From NCBI GenBank assembly GCA_964509425.1, contig CAZDWZ010000005.1, positions 310,001 to 374,000 of the forward strand: 64,000 nt of DNA, given 5' to 3'. Of this stretch, positions 28,799 to 37,498 are shown in pieces. Source of the DNA: CAZDWZ01 sp964509425 (GTDB taxonomy: Bacteria; Bdellovibrionota_C; UBA2361; SZUA-149; CAZDWZ01). The notes beneath the pieces were generated by a model that ran no database searches, was not told the DNA's origin, and saw nothing but the letters and a program-made list of their open reading frames with translations. Position numbers and translations under genes: made by a program. The stretch's first letter is position 1; each line of letters opens with the position of its first letter.

Positions 28799-29755
28799 GT
28801 GATAACCGACACACGTTCGATTCTCGTTCTTATCAATAAAAGCGCCGGCGGAAGGTCGGGCGTTCGGCTGTATGAAGTGTTGGAAGAGTTGAATCACCGT
28901 GATCATCTCAAGTTCGACCTCAGGCCGCTGGGGAGTGATGCCCCTCTCGAAAAGTCGCGAATCCGCAACGCAGGGTACTCGCATGTTGTGCTGGCGGGTG
29001 GTGACGGTACGGCATCCTCCTATCTTACGGAGTTTGCTGATCTGCCGTCGCTGTTTCATATCTTTCCGCTTGGGACAGGGAACGATCTTGCTCGTGAGCT
29101 CGGAATCACTCGCCCGTCATTTGAACAGCTCCCTCGATATATGGAGGGTCTCGGAGACCGCCGTCCGAGAGTCATTTCGATATGGGAAGCGGAGTGGATT
29201 TTGCGCACCGGCGAGACACAGAAGCGAAAGTTCGTGAACTACTTCTCGCTTGGCTGGGATGCGCATGTCGTCGCTGAGTTCGATCGCCGCCGAAAAGCTG
29301 GGCATCCTTTGAGCGGGAAGTTTGGACCCTGGGGGAACCGTCTTCTCTATTTTCTGAGCGGATTCTCAACCTTGGGCACGATGCTCCCGGCTGCGAGAGT
29401 TGAGTCAGACGGTCAACGCTTCGAACTTCCAAGAGGTTATCGCAGCATCGTTGCCTCGAATATCAAGTCGATCATGGGGCTCGGCCGACTGACTCGTTTA
29501 GCTGACCCTGGAGACGATATCTTGGAGCTGCAGCCGGTCGCAAGAATTCTCGGCTACTCCGAGATGCTCTTCCCCTACGCGATGAGGAGCGGCCGACTCG
29601 AAAGTTCCGTTAAAAGAGCACGGAAATTTGTCATCGAGCCTCTGGCAGACGAGAAAATCTTCATTCAGGTGGACGGCGAATCGCTCGGTGCAATATCGTT
29701 TGAGCGGTTAAGCTTTACATATGCCGGCGCGGTCCGGGTGGGAGTGCCGGAGTGA
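28799..29755 (+). CDS. Diacylglycerol kinase-like lipid kinase
   Basis: A 318-residue cytoplasmic protein of the diacylglycerol kinase/sphingosine kinase catalytic family. The nucleotide-binding loop GGDGT is at residues 67-71, preceded by an N-terminal strand VLINKSAGGRSG, and a second motif FPLGTGNDLARELGI follows at about 92-106. The C-terminal beta domain ends with IQVDGESLG, typical of the family. It should phosphorylate a lipid such as diacylglycerol at the membrane surface. The start is GTG with AGGA six bases ahead. Its stop overlaps the GTG of the next gene (GTGA), so the two are translated together, which suggests a shared lipid or sugar-lipid pathway. Confidence 0.88.
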   Translation: MITDTRSILVLINKSAGGRSGVRLYEVLEELNHRDHLKFDLRPLGSDAPLEKSRIRNAGYSHVVLAGGDGTASSYLTEFADLPSLFHIFPLGTGNDLARELGITRPSFEQLPRYMEGLGDRRPRVISIWEAEWILRTGETQKRKFVNYFSLGWDAHVVAEFDRRRKAGHPLSGKFGPWGNRLLYFLSGFSTLGTMLPAARVESDGQRFELPRGYRSIVASNIKSIMGLGRLTRLADPGDDILELQPVARILGYSEMLFPYAMRSGRLESSVKRARKFVIEPLADEKIFIQVDGESLGAISFERLSFTYAGAVRVGVPE

Positions 29756-30624
29756 ACGTCGTTTTTCTCATTAATGAATATAGTCTGCACAATCATATCA
29801 TCACGTCGTACCTCGCGGAGCGGCCGGACGATAAGGTATCGATTCTGAAAGTGCCGCTCGTCGTGAAGGGCAAGAGCCGCGTTGAGACGGGGAAGAAAAT
29901 TCTCCCGCAGCTCAGTTCGCGATTCGTCGCCGAGAAGTTCGTCGAGTTCCTCGTGCTCGGCGCTATCACCTGGACGCCGAAGCTTTTGCCGCGGGGAGCG
30001 GTATTCCGCCGGTTACGCTGGATAGCCGGCACTCATCGGCTACCGTATCTTGAAGCGGCGAGTATCATGTCGCCGGAGAGTCTTGATTTTATTCGTGCGG
30101 CACGGCCGGATGTCATCGTGACGTTGATGCACCAGATTGTAAAAGGCGAGCTTCTCACCCTCGCTTCGAAGGGGATAGTCAATATTCATCCCGGTTTGCT
30201 TCCGGCATTTCGTGGAATCCAACCATATTTCTGGGCCCTCTCCGAAGGAGCGGGGCGGACGGGAGTTACTCTTCATCTTATCGAGGATGACGGTGTGGAC
30301 ACGGGCGGAGTGCTCGCGTCCGCGTCGTTTTCGGTTCCCCCGAAGAGCTCCGTTTCGTTGGTGTATTATCTGACCGCTCGATGCGCGGCGAGTGTTTTAG
30401 GAGAAACGCTTTCTTTAATGGAGGAGGGGAGGCTTACCGCAAAGGCTCAAAGCCCTGATGAGGGGAGCTACTATCGCTGGCCGGACAGTGCTGCGTTCTC
30501 CCGGCTTTGGAAGAACGGACACACGCTCTTGAGGATTTCCGACATCCTCTCCGTAATCAATGGAAAATACGATGGTTTTGAACCGGAGCAAAAGTCGTTC
30601 TCAATTTCGCAGGCGCCCGAATAG
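29752..30624 (+). CDS. Stand-alone formyltransferase (GART/Fmt N-terminal fold)
   Basis: A 290-residue protein. NIHPGLLPAFRG (from residue 144) and EDDGVDTGG carry the Asn144-His146-Asp183 triad with the same spacing as in methionyl-tRNA formyltransferase, so formyl transfer from 10-formyl-tetrahydrofolate is expected. The C-terminal tRNA-binding domain of Fmt is absent, and the first 100 residues are shorter and diverge from Fmt. It is therefore more like sugar-N-formyl or other small-molecule formyltransferases. GTG start, GGAG ribosome site, 4-base overlap with the lipid kinase gene. The acceptor could be an amino-sugar or amino-lipid of the envelope; this is inferred from the partner gene. 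Confidence 0.82.
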   Translation: MNVVFLINEYSLHNHIITSYLAERPDDKVSILKVPLVVKGKSRVETGKKILPQLSSRFVAEKFVEFLVLGAITWTPKLLPRGAVFRRLRWIAGTHRLPYLEAASIMSPESLDFIRAARPDVIVTLMHQIVKGELLTLASKGIVNIHPGLLPAFRGIQPYFWALSEGAGRTGVTLHLIEDDGVDTGGVLASASFSVPPKSSVSLVYYLTARCAASVLGETLSLMEEGRLTAKAQSPDEGSYYRWPDSAAFSRLWKNGHTLLRISDILSVINGKYDGFEPEQKSFSISQAPE

Positions 30625-31050
30625 GGGCGAACCCGCAAAGATGAACTCACTCTCGACGAGACATGATCTCCGGCTCAGAGCCGGAGATCGGCACGGGAAG
30701 TTAGCTCAGAGACAACGTTACTCGTTATCTTGGTTGCTCTTCTCCGGGTCATGTCCGCGTGATATCGGCGGAGGAAGCACCATCTCTTTTCCGACAGGCG
30801 GCACGAGATTGAGCGATGCCGACACTGTTGAAACTGACGATGAGGCGGATGCTGTTGCTGTTGCTGACATGGAACCTCACTTTACACTGAAAACCTAAGA
30901 CACCAGGTTTCTCTCTTTAGATTATTCGTGCCATTCGTTTCGAGTTGCCTTTTGCTGAACGTGGGCAGCAAGTGCATACGGAAACGTATAATGTTAGGGT
31001 GCAGGCCGAATACAGAATGAACCGATGCTTCCGGCTGAATAGGAATTCTA
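30625..31050. other. 426-base spacer with a perfect 11-base hairpin
   Basis: GATCTCCGGCT (30665-30675) and AGCCGGAGATC (30679-30689) form a perfect stem on a three-base loop 40 bases after the formyltransferase stop, probably its terminator although no U run follows. I see nothing else beyond the presumed promoter of the following gene. Confidence 0.5.
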
Positions 31051-32469
31051 ATGGGACTTTTTGATAAATGCGGCACTCTTCGAACAACGCCGATTCTTCC
31101 AACTGCCCAGAAAGCTTTAGAAATTAACCGCGACCGAACGAAATACGGAACGTTCGCCGAGATCGGGGCGGGCCAGGAGGTCGTCCGATGGTTCTTTCTC
31201 GTCGGCGGAGCCTCGGGCACCGTGGCAAAAAGCATGTCGGCCTACGACATGACGGTCAGTGATGCTGTTTACGGAAAAACCGAGCGGTACGTTTCCAAAC
31301 AGCGTCTTCTTCAGATGCTCAACCACGAATATTCCTTGAACGTCGAGCGATTGAGCTCAAAAGTGGCGCCGAACGGTCGACTGTTTGCTTTTGCCGATAC
31401 GGTCGCCACAAAAAGCAGCCGTGGTCCGTCCATGGGGCACGGGTGGATGGGGATTCGATTTCAGCAGCATTTCGGGAGTGAGCTTTCGCAGATTCTCATT
31501 CACGTGAACATGCTCGATAACGATGCTGCCGACCAGCAGGAGACGCTTGGCATCGTGGGAGTAAACTTGGTTTACGGCGCCTTTCAATATGAGAACCCGG
31601 TCGAGATGATGGACTCGCTCATGGACAACCTGTCCAGAGAACGAATCGAGATCGACATGGTGGAGTTCTCCGGCGAAAAATTCGCAAGCTTCGATAATCG
31701 TCTCGCAGCGCTCTGGCTTCTCCGGTTGAACCTCAGCGAGGCAGCGATGCTCGGACCCAAGGGAGAGGTGCTGCAGCCCTCCGATGTGATTTTCCGGCGT
31801 CCCGTGCTTGTGGAGCGGGGAAGCTTTAATCCCGTCACACTGACGCACCTCGATATTCTGGATTGCGCGAAGCGCGGTTTCCTCGAGCGAGCGGCAAAGT
31901 CCGAGCGATCGCCAGTGGTGCTCATGGAGATGACGACGAGTAATCTCATCGCGGGAGGAGAGCTCGATCCGTCTGATTTTCTTGCTCGAGTCGAGATGCT
32001 CAATAGCGTCGGACATACGGTGCTCGTCACAGATTTTCCCGAGTATTACCGACTTGCAGAGTATCTGCGCCGCTACACCCAAGAGCCGTGCGGACTGGCG
32101 CTGAGCGTCGGACACCTGAAAGAGTTGTTCGAAGAGAAATACTACGAGCACTTAGACGGGGGTATTCTCGAAGGACTCGGACTTCTCTTCAAAACGAACT
32201 TCACGTTTTACACGTATCCCGTGGAGGACGAGAAAGGAAACCTCGTCACGGCTGAGCGCTTCCAACCTCCTTCTCCGCTTGAAGATATCTACCGGTATCT
32301 TTTGCGGCGAGAGGCGGTCGTCGACGTCGAGCAGTATCATCCAGAGTGTTTGTCGATCTACGCGACGGATGTGGCAAAGCGGATACGAGCGGGTGACGAA
32401 ATGTGGACTCGGTTCGTTCCTCCTTCTGTCGCTGAGCTCATCGCAAAGCGGAATCTCTATTCAAATTGA
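31051..32469 (+). CDS. Conserved cytoplasmic protein of unknown role
   Basis: A 472-residue protein with no signal peptide or membrane helix. Its N-terminus (ALEINRDRTKYGTFAEIGAGQEV, VGGASGTVAKSMSAYDMTVSD) and further blocks (GHGWMGIRFQ, LGIVGVNLVYGAF, PVLVERGSFNPVT) are those of a highly conserved family seen in many Bacteroidetes, planctomycete and Bdellovibrio-like genomes. As I recall, databases label it inconsistently as TonB-dependent receptor or nicotinate-nucleotide adenylyltransferase. The first label cannot be right, since the protein has no export signal or barrel. The segment RGSFNPVTLTHLDIL does resemble the nucleotidyltransferase (T/H)xGH-type loop region, though weakly. The gene stands alone, with AGGA before the ATG. 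Confidence 0.8.
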   Translation: MGLFDKCGTLRTTPILPTAQKALEINRDRTKYGTFAEIGAGQEVVRWFFLVGGASGTVAKSMSAYDMTVSDAVYGKTERYVSKQRLLQMLNHEYSLNVERLSSKVAPNGRLFAFADTVATKSSRGPSMGHGWMGIRFQQHFGSELSQILIHVNMLDNDAADQQETLGIVGVNLVYGAFQYENPVEMMDSLMDNLSRERIEIDMVEFSGEKFASFDNRLAALWLLRLNLSEAAMLGPKGEVLQPSDVIFRRPVLVERGSFNPVTLTHLDILDCAKRGFLERAAKSERSPVVLMEMTTSNLIAGGELDPSDFLARVEMLNSVGHTVLVTDFPEYYRLAEYLRRYTQEPCGLALSVGHLKELFEEKYYEHLDGGILEGLGLLFKTNFTFYTYPVEDEKGNLVTAERFQPPSPLEDIYRYLLRREAVVDVEQYHPECLSIYATDVAKRIRAGDEMWTRFVPPSVAELIAKRNLYSN

Positions 32470-32851
32470 TTCTCGGGGCGCATCCACACCCTACTCGTTT
32501 ACCCTGTCCTAACTCATCAGGCCGTCAGGACAATTTTATTCCAGAGAATCTCGTCAGGGTTGCGATTGTTTGCCGTTCAAAATTACAGTAAATACCGATC
32601 CCATCGCAAATTTCAGCGTTTGATCTCCTTCTCCTTCGAACGAGTAAAGATTTTCTCCACTCCTATGAGGCGCGTGTTCTCATAGGAGAAGTGAGAGGCA
32701 ACGAGGTTTTTTTTCTTCGCAGAGTTGGCGTTTCACTGGAGCGTCGAAGTTCCCGTGAGACGCCAAACGGGCCGTCCGTCAGTCCATTCTCATCGAGGTG
32801 CGACACCCTATCCAGGGGTCCCGGATCTCCCAACTGCGAGGTATCACTCAG
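32470..32851. other. 382-base spacer with two hairpins before a G/C-rich gene
   Basis: CTCCTATGAG (32660-32669) pairs perfectly with CTCATAGGAG (32679-32688), followed by an eight-T run at about 32707-32714. TGGCGT (32726-32731) pairs with ACGCCA (32760-32765), with CAC/GTG inside. The first probably terminates the upstream gene. No reading frame is supported. Confidence 0.5.
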
Positions 32852-33598
32852 ATGGATGAATTGTTGTTGCGACCGGCCGGCATGAGTGCCGTCGATTCCC
32901 CCCTCCCGGGCTTCAGGCTCGAGTACGGGGTCTTGTCCGCGGCGAACCTGCTCGTGCCGCTGAACGTGGTGGGTGACGCCAAGACCGAGATGTCCCACTG
33001 GCCGCGCGTCGCGAAGGTCGTCGGGGACGCGGTGCTGACCGACCTGCCCCGCATGAAGTGGGAGCGGGAGGACCGCGGAGTCGTGAGCGGGGTCGAAGGA
33101 GTGATCGCCGCGATGGGCATCGCCCACGCCCTCGGGTCGCGGCACCACCAGTGCGCCGTGACCATGAACGGCGAGGTCGTCGCCGATCCGGCCACTGTCT
33201 ACGGCTTCATCGCCAGCGGCCTCCGTCTGCGGCCGGTGTCTGAGGTGCGCCCCGGTCGGCCGGTGCCGCTCCCGAACAACAAGCACGTGGCGAAGTACGT
33301 CGAGTACTATCGAGCGGCCGGTACGCTGTTCGCGCGCTCGCTGGCCCACCCGGCTCTCGCGCTCGGGACGACCACGAAGCCGATGATCATCACGTTCGAG
33401 CTGCTGCGCGCCGCGACTCGCTTCAGTCTGGCGAAGGTCGCTTGGCTCGCCGGGTTCTTCTACCCGGAACACCCGCTCGTGGCCGAAGTCGAGATCGGCG
33501 CGTCCAAGGCGTACTTCGTCGTCGCGGAGCACGGCAGCTTCACGACCGGGCGAGTCGCTGGCCGGGTCGATGCGGAGCGGATGTACCAGTTGCAGTAA
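32852..33598 (+). CDS. G/C-rich orphan: hypothetical protein
   Basis: A 248-residue protein from the ATG at 32852. An in-frame ATG at 32798 would lengthen it into A/T-richer DNA and is less likely. The sequence looks globular with no signal peptide: ALTDLPRMKWEREDRG-like charged blocks, VEGVIAAMGIAHALGSRHHQCAVTMNGEVV, and a middle region rich in Arg/Pro. I recognise no family. Codons end in G/C almost throughout, in contrast to the gene at 31051. It converges on a second G/C-rich gene (33763-34167), and the pair is surrounded on both sides by hairpin-rich non-coding DNA. Confidence 0.65.
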   Translation: MDELLLRPAGMSAVDSPLPGFRLEYGVLSAANLLVPLNVVGDAKTEMSHWPRVAKVVGDAVLTDLPRMKWEREDRGVVSGVEGVIAAMGIAHALGSRHHQCAVTMNGEVVADPATVYGFIASGLRLRPVSEVRPGRPVPLPNNKHVAKYVEYYRAAGTLFARSLAHPALALGTTTKPMIITFELLRAATRFSLAKVAWLAGFFYPEHPLVAEVEIGASKAYFVVAEHGSFTTGRVAGRVDAERMYQLQ

Positions 33599-33657
33599 GC
33601 GGCCACGCGGAACCCGTTCACAACAAACAAGAGAAGGGAGGTTGAGGAAAATTCACA

Positions 33658-33745
33658 GCGGAGAACAGCCTCTCGTTCTCCGCAAAAATTTCTCTTGGAG
33701 AAAGGCGCGCTGCTTGTGCCTTTCCAACCTTTTCTCTGCAGCGCG
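33658..33745. terminator. Nested hairpins between two convergent G/C-rich genes
   Basis: GCGGAGAAC (33658-33666) pairs with GTTCTCCGC (33675-33683), followed by AAAAATTT, and the stem can be extended outward (GAGGAAAATT with AAATTTCTC). CGCGCTGC (33706-33713) pairs perfectly with GCAGCGCG (33738-33745). These fill most of the 164-base space between convergent stops and probably end both transcripts. Confidence 0.55.
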
Positions 33746-33762
33746 GTTTCCTTGGAGGCGGG

Positions 33763-34167
33763 TTACGGCTTGGTAGCGTTCCCGACGAAGGAGACGACCT
33801 CGAACTTGGTCCGGCTCTTTCGCTCAAGAAGTGCTTCCGTCACCCAGTAGCACTCCCCGCTGGTGCGGCTCACGGAGAAGCTCAGTGCCCGCTTCGTCAA
33901 CACCAGCTTGATGCGTGTTCCGTGAGTCCCGTTCGCCTCGATGACCTCCACGTACAAGCCGAGGAAGTTCAGGAGGTGAGCGGTTGGGCAGTCGTCTCCG
34001 GAGCGAATCAAGCAGCGGTACTTCAGGTACTCGCGGATGCCGTTGTTCACGAACCAGATCCCGTGAACGGTCAGGTACAGGAGACGGTACTCCTTGGGCG
34101 GTCGATCGTGCTTCGACGGGATCGGAGCCACCGGAGGCGGCTTGGCGACTTGCCTGCCTTTCGACAT
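33763..34167 (-). CDS. G/C-rich orphan: small basic hypothetical protein
   Basis: A 134-residue protein with an excellent ribosome site (AAGGAG, 8 bases before ATG). A short Pro/Lys-rich N-terminus (PPPVAPIPSKHDRPPKE) precedes a compact domain with two Cys (YRCLIRSGDDC) and alternating beta-like stretches (LYLTVHGIWFVNNG, TRIKLVLTKRALSFSVSR). There is no signal peptide. I do not recognise it. G/C-ending codons again. It converges on the gene at 32852-33598, making this the only paired case among the G/C-rich genes. Confidence 0.65.
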   Translation of the reverse strand: MSKGRQVAKPPPVAPIPSKHDRPPKEYRLLYLTVHGIWFVNNGIREYLKYRCLIRSGDDCPTAHLLNFLGLYVEVIEANGTHGTRIKLVLTKRALSFSVSRTSGECYWVTEALLERKSRTKFEVVSFVGNATKP

Positions 34168-34465
34168 AGCGTCTTCTCCTTATTTTACCGAGAGCGTCGG
34201 CGACGTGGCGAAGTGGATCTTCGGGTCTCAGCGCGCGCTGAGTTCAACCCTCAGAAGGAGAGTTGAAATCAGCGCGCGAGTGAACCGGCAGAATGCACGG
34301 GCAGACGCGAAACGGTGGAGTGATCGAGAAAAACCTAAAAAATGGCACAAGCAGCTTCAGGAATAGTCCCGATTGTGGCCGCCCGAAGTTTGTTGTGTGA
34401 AAATTCGGCGGCTCTTTGGGACCAGAGAGGAAGCTTCTCGCAAAAATTAACAAAGATTGTAACGA

Positions 34466-34548
34466 CCTAGTGCCGCGGCGACTAAGGAGCAGGCGAATTC
34501 CTGTTACTTAGTACGGCACTGCTCGGCGCAGCCGAGCCAGCAAGATCT
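34466..34548 (+). repeat. Double-hairpin element, copy 1
   Basis: Begins CCTAGTGCCGC and ends with GCGCAGCCGAGCCAGCAAGATCT. Outer stem AGTGCCG/CGGCACT (34469-34475, 34514-34520) encloses an inner stem ACTAAG..GCAGG/CCTG..CTTAGT. A second hairpin, GCTCGGC-GCA-GCCGAGC, follows. Copy 2 at 51871-51951 has the same borders with a different inner stem. Confidence 0.65.
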
Positions 34549-34571
34549 ACTGCTCCGGCAATCAGCAAAAC

Positions 34572-34590
34572 TGAGCCGAAGGCTCAATAT
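34572..34590 (-). terminator. Terminator of the efflux operon
   Basis: On the minus strand TGAGCC-TTC-GGCTCA is followed by GTTTTG, 50-70 bases behind the outer-membrane factor stop. Confidence 0.6.
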
Positions 34591-34640
34591 TATTTGCCGA
34601 GAAGCATCGTTAACACAGGAATGAAAAAATTCGGAAAAAT

Positions 34641-36128
34641 TTATTGTGTTACGGATTCCTCATCAACGCTCTCCCAGCCCCCGCCGAGCGCCTTGTAGAT
34701 GGAAACCAGGTTCGTTGCGATCGTCTGACGGCTTTGAACGAGGGTGTCTTGCGCGGTGAAAAAACTCCGCTCAGCGGTGATAACGTTCAAGTAATCGGTG
34801 TTTCCGTCTTCGTAGAGCCGCTTTGCGAGCGTAAATGCAAGCTCATTTTGGGTGACGCTCTCTTGCAGCGCTGCGCTCCGTTCCCACTCTGCTACATAAT
34901 CCGTGAGTGCGCTCTCGATCTCTCTAAACGCGTTTAAAACCACGCCTCGGTACGCGAGGAGCGCTTGTTCTTGACGGGCATTCTGAATCTCCACGTTTGC
35001 GGCAATTCGCCCGGCATCAAATATCGGCCAGCTGACGCTGGAACCATAGGACCAGAAGCGATTGGACCCCTTTCCGATAGCGGAAGCCTTGTCTCCGTTG
35101 TAGCCGAAAGTTCCTGTCAACGAGAACTTCGGGAAATAATCCGACTCTGCGGAGCCTACTCGAGCAGTCGCCGCATGGAGCGCTGCCTCCGCCTGGCGGA
35201 TATCCGGGCGCCGCCGCAAGAGATCTGAAGGAACGCCGACCGGGATTTCCGGGGGAAGGAGAGGGATCTCTTTTCGCGGCTTTAGTTCTTCGTCAAGATC
35301 AAATGGCCTCATCGCGAGGAGCGTACTCAGCGCAAAAATGAACTTTTGCTCCTCGGCGCGCAGCCTTGGAATTTGCGCCGCCGTAGTCGCAGCTTGGGCT
35401 TCGGCGTTTGCCAGATCGAGCTTGCTGACAAAGCCAACTTCGAAACGTGTGCGCATCAGCTCTGCCGCGCGCTGTTGAGATTTTAATGTGGCTTCCGCAA
35501 TCCGAAGTCGTTGCTGGGTGCCTCGAAGTTGTAGATAGTTCTGAGAGACCTCAGCCGCAAGGGTCAAGAAGACATTGTGAAGATCCTCTTCTGCCGCTTC
35601 GGTATCGGCTGCCGCCGCCTCCCGCTCTCGCCGGAGTCCTCCGAAGACATCAATCTCCCACGAAGAATCAAATCCCGATTGAAAAAGATTCCGGATGCTG
35701 CCGGTACTGTTGGAGCTTCCGCCGCTGTTGAATGACGCTCCACCGACCACCGGATTGGCGTTTTTGTTCCGACGATACGTCCCGGTCACATTTACTTGCG
35801 GAAATAGTCCGGCAGTTGTGAAAAGCAGACCACCTCGAGCTTCGCGGATCCTCGACTCCGCGGTGAGGAGGTCGACATTCTCGACGAATGCACGCTGAAG
35901 GAGCGCGGTGAGGGTTTCGTCCTGAAAAGTCTCCCACCACTTCCCGATTTTCTCGCCTTCTAGGCGGACTCCACCAGTTTTCTCGTCCCCAAATAAATTC
36001 TGCCCACGGAACTGTTCCGGCGTCTCCGGAGACGGCCGCGAGAAGTCGGGGCCGATCGCGCATCCGGACAGGAGAAGCAAAAGCATCGCCGGTGCGCGTA
36101 GAAAGAAGATGTCTCTTGAGATTTTCAT
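34641..36128 (-). CDS. Outer-membrane efflux lipoprotein (NodT/OprM-type)
   Basis: A 495-residue outer-membrane factor. A lipoprotein signal with lipobox LLSGC puts the acylated Cys at 23, followed by AIGPDFSRP, typical of the NodT subgroup. Two repeated halves of coiled-coil plus beta-barrel sequence follow (LTALLQRAFVENVDLLTAESRIREARGGL and VPSDLLRRRPDIRQAEAALHAATARVGSAESDYFPKFSLTG). It forms the trimeric channel that carries substrate across the outer membrane for a MacAB-type pump. It is the last gene of a four-gene operon, and its ATG overlaps the permease stop by 4 bases. The family is certain; the drug or metabolite exported cannot be read from sequence. Confidence 0.95.
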   Translation of the reverse strand: MKISRDIFFLRAPAMLLLLLSGCAIGPDFSRPSPETPEQFRGQNLFGDEKTGGVRLEGEKIGKWWETFQDETLTALLQRAFVENVDLLTAESRIREARGGLLFTTAGLFPQVNVTGTYRRNKNANPVVGGASFNSGGSSNSTGSIRNLFQSGFDSSWEIDVFGGLRREREAAAADTEAAEEDLHNVFLTLAAEVSQNYLQLRGTQQRLRIAEATLKSQQRAAELMRTRFEVGFVSKLDLANAEAQAATTAAQIPRLRAEEQKFIFALSTLLAMRPFDLDEELKPRKEIPLLPPEIPVGVPSDLLRRRPDIRQAEAALHAATARVGSAESDYFPKFSLTGTFGYNGDKASAIGKGSNRFWSYGSSVSWPIFDAGRIAANVEIQNARQEQALLAYRGVVLNAFREIESALTDYVAEWERSAALQESVTQNELAFTLAKRLYEDGNTDYLNVITAERSFFTAQDTLVQSRQTIATNLVSIYKALGGGWESVDEESVTQ

Positions 36129-37498
36129 TCGTAACGAAGTGCCTCAATGGGATCCATGCGCGACGCCTTCCACGCCGGATAGAATCCAAAAATTATGCCC
36201 ACGCTTGCGGAGACAAAGACCGCCACCATGATGGCGGCGACGGAAGTTGCTGTCGGCCACTTCAGAATGACTGAAACGAGAAATGACGAGCCTCGGCCCA
36301 ATAATATTCCGACTGCGCCGCCGATGAGACAGAGAACGACCGACTCGATCAAAAACTGCTTGAGGATGTCGCGGCTTTTTGCGCCGACCGCCATTCGAAG
36401 ACCGATCTCCTTCGTTCGTTCGGTTACCGAAACAAGCATGATGTTCATAATCCCGACACCGCCGACGATGAGTGAGATGAGTGCGACGCACAAGAGCAAC
36501 GTACGCATAAGCGTGCTGGTCTTCGTCAGTGCCTTTGTCATCTCGGTCATATCACGAATGCTGAAATCATCCGGCTCACCGGGTTGCAACCGATGTCGCT
36601 GCTGCAAAAGCAAAGTAATTTGGTCGATCGCGATCGGAATCTCCTCCGGCGATCTGGCCGCGGTTTGAATTTGGTCGATATTGATAAAGCGAACCGGTAG
36701 GGGCGAGTTTAGCGCCTGCGTCTCGGACTGCTTGGGATAAAACGCGGTTTCGGTGGATGGGTAGAGGTTGCTGAGAGTGTTGTTCTCAGTGGTCGCGGTG
36801 GAAGCGGCTGCTGATTGTGTGCTGCCAGCTTGTGTGGAGCCGGTGAGCCGATATTTTACCGCGGTCCAGGGGGCGAGGACGACATCATCCTGATCCCAGC
36901 CCATCATGTTTGCGCCCTTTGCTGCGAGGACCCCAATCACTCGGAATGAAACGTTCTGAATTCGAAGCTCTTTTCCGATTGGAGACTCTCCGAGGAAAAC
37001 CTCGCGGACGATCGTCTTTCCGACGACGCACACCTTGTTGGCATTTCTTACATCGCGATCGCTAAACATTTCGCCCTCGGCGAATTCGGTCCAGTCGCGC
37101 ACTTGCAGATAGGCAGGCGTTGTTCCGTCGATACTTTGAGGGACCCAATTTCTTCCGCCGTAGATAACTTGGCCGGATGCTCGTACCATCGGTGCGGCAG
37201 TCGTAATACTCGGCACCTCCCGGATCATTGCTTCGACGTCGCCCGGGGTAAGCGTCTTTCCACTACCGGCGCCGAAGCTGACTCCGCCACTTGCCGCAGC
37301 TCCAGGACGGATGACGAGGTTGTTAGAGCCCATCGCCGATATGGTTTTCTGAATAGCCAGCGACGAACCCTGACCGATTTCAACCATCGCGATGACGGCC
37401 GCAACACCAATGACAATCCCGAGCGTTGTCAGCGTTGCGCGCATTGGATTTCTCCGAAGTGCGACGGCTGCCATGCGAATGATGCGAGATGATTTCAT
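36125..37498 (-). CDS. MacB-type ABC transporter permease
   Basis: A 457-residue inner-membrane protein. It has a first membrane helix near residues 20-45 (TLTTLGIVIGVAAVIAMVEIG), a large periplasmic MacB_PCD domain to about 330, then three helices of the FtsX core with the motif TERTKEIGLRMAVGAK. MacB-type proteins are mechanotransmitters that drive periplasmic substrates into the outer-membrane channel. Here the ATPase is a separate polypeptide (next entry) rather than fused as in E. coli MacB, as is usual outside the enterobacteria. It overlaps both neighbours by 4 bases, so the complex is translationally coupled. Confidence 0.95.
   Translation of the reverse strand: MKSSRIIRMAAVALRRNPMRATLTTLGIVIGVAAVIAMVEIGQGSSLAIQKTISAMGSNNLVIRPGAAASGGVSFGAGSGKTLTPGDVEAMIREVPSITTAAPMVRASGQVIYGGRNWVPQSIDGTTPAYLQVRDWTEFAEGEMFSDRDVRNANKVCVVGKTIVREVFLGESPIGKELRIQNVSFRVIGVLAAKGANMMGWDQDDVVLAPWTAVKYRLTGSTQAGSTQSAAASTATTENNTLSNLYPSTETAFYPKQSETQALNSPLPVRFINIDQIQTAARSPEEIPIAIDQITLLLQQRHRLQPGEPDDFSIRDMTEMTKALTKTSTLMRTLLLCVALISLIVGGVGIMNIMLVSVTERTKEIGLRMAVGAKSRDILKQFLIESVVLCLIGGAVGILLGRGSSFLVSVILKWPTATSVAAIMVAVFVSASVGIIFGFYPAWKASRMDPIEALRYE

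Larger units (their letters stand above)
34168..34640. other. 473-base spacer with several inverted repeats
   Basis: Contains the perfect 14-base palindrome TCAGCGCGCGCTGA (34227-34240), a TTCAAC/GTTGAA pair just after it, the double-hairpin element at 34466-34548, and a terminator at 34572-34590. No reading frame is supported. Confidence 0.55.

Noticed and set aside
30560..30898. Possible 112-residue plus-strand gene after the formyltransferase.
   Set aside because: It overlaps the formyltransferase 3' end, contains the 11-base perfect hairpin, and its composition looks non-coding.
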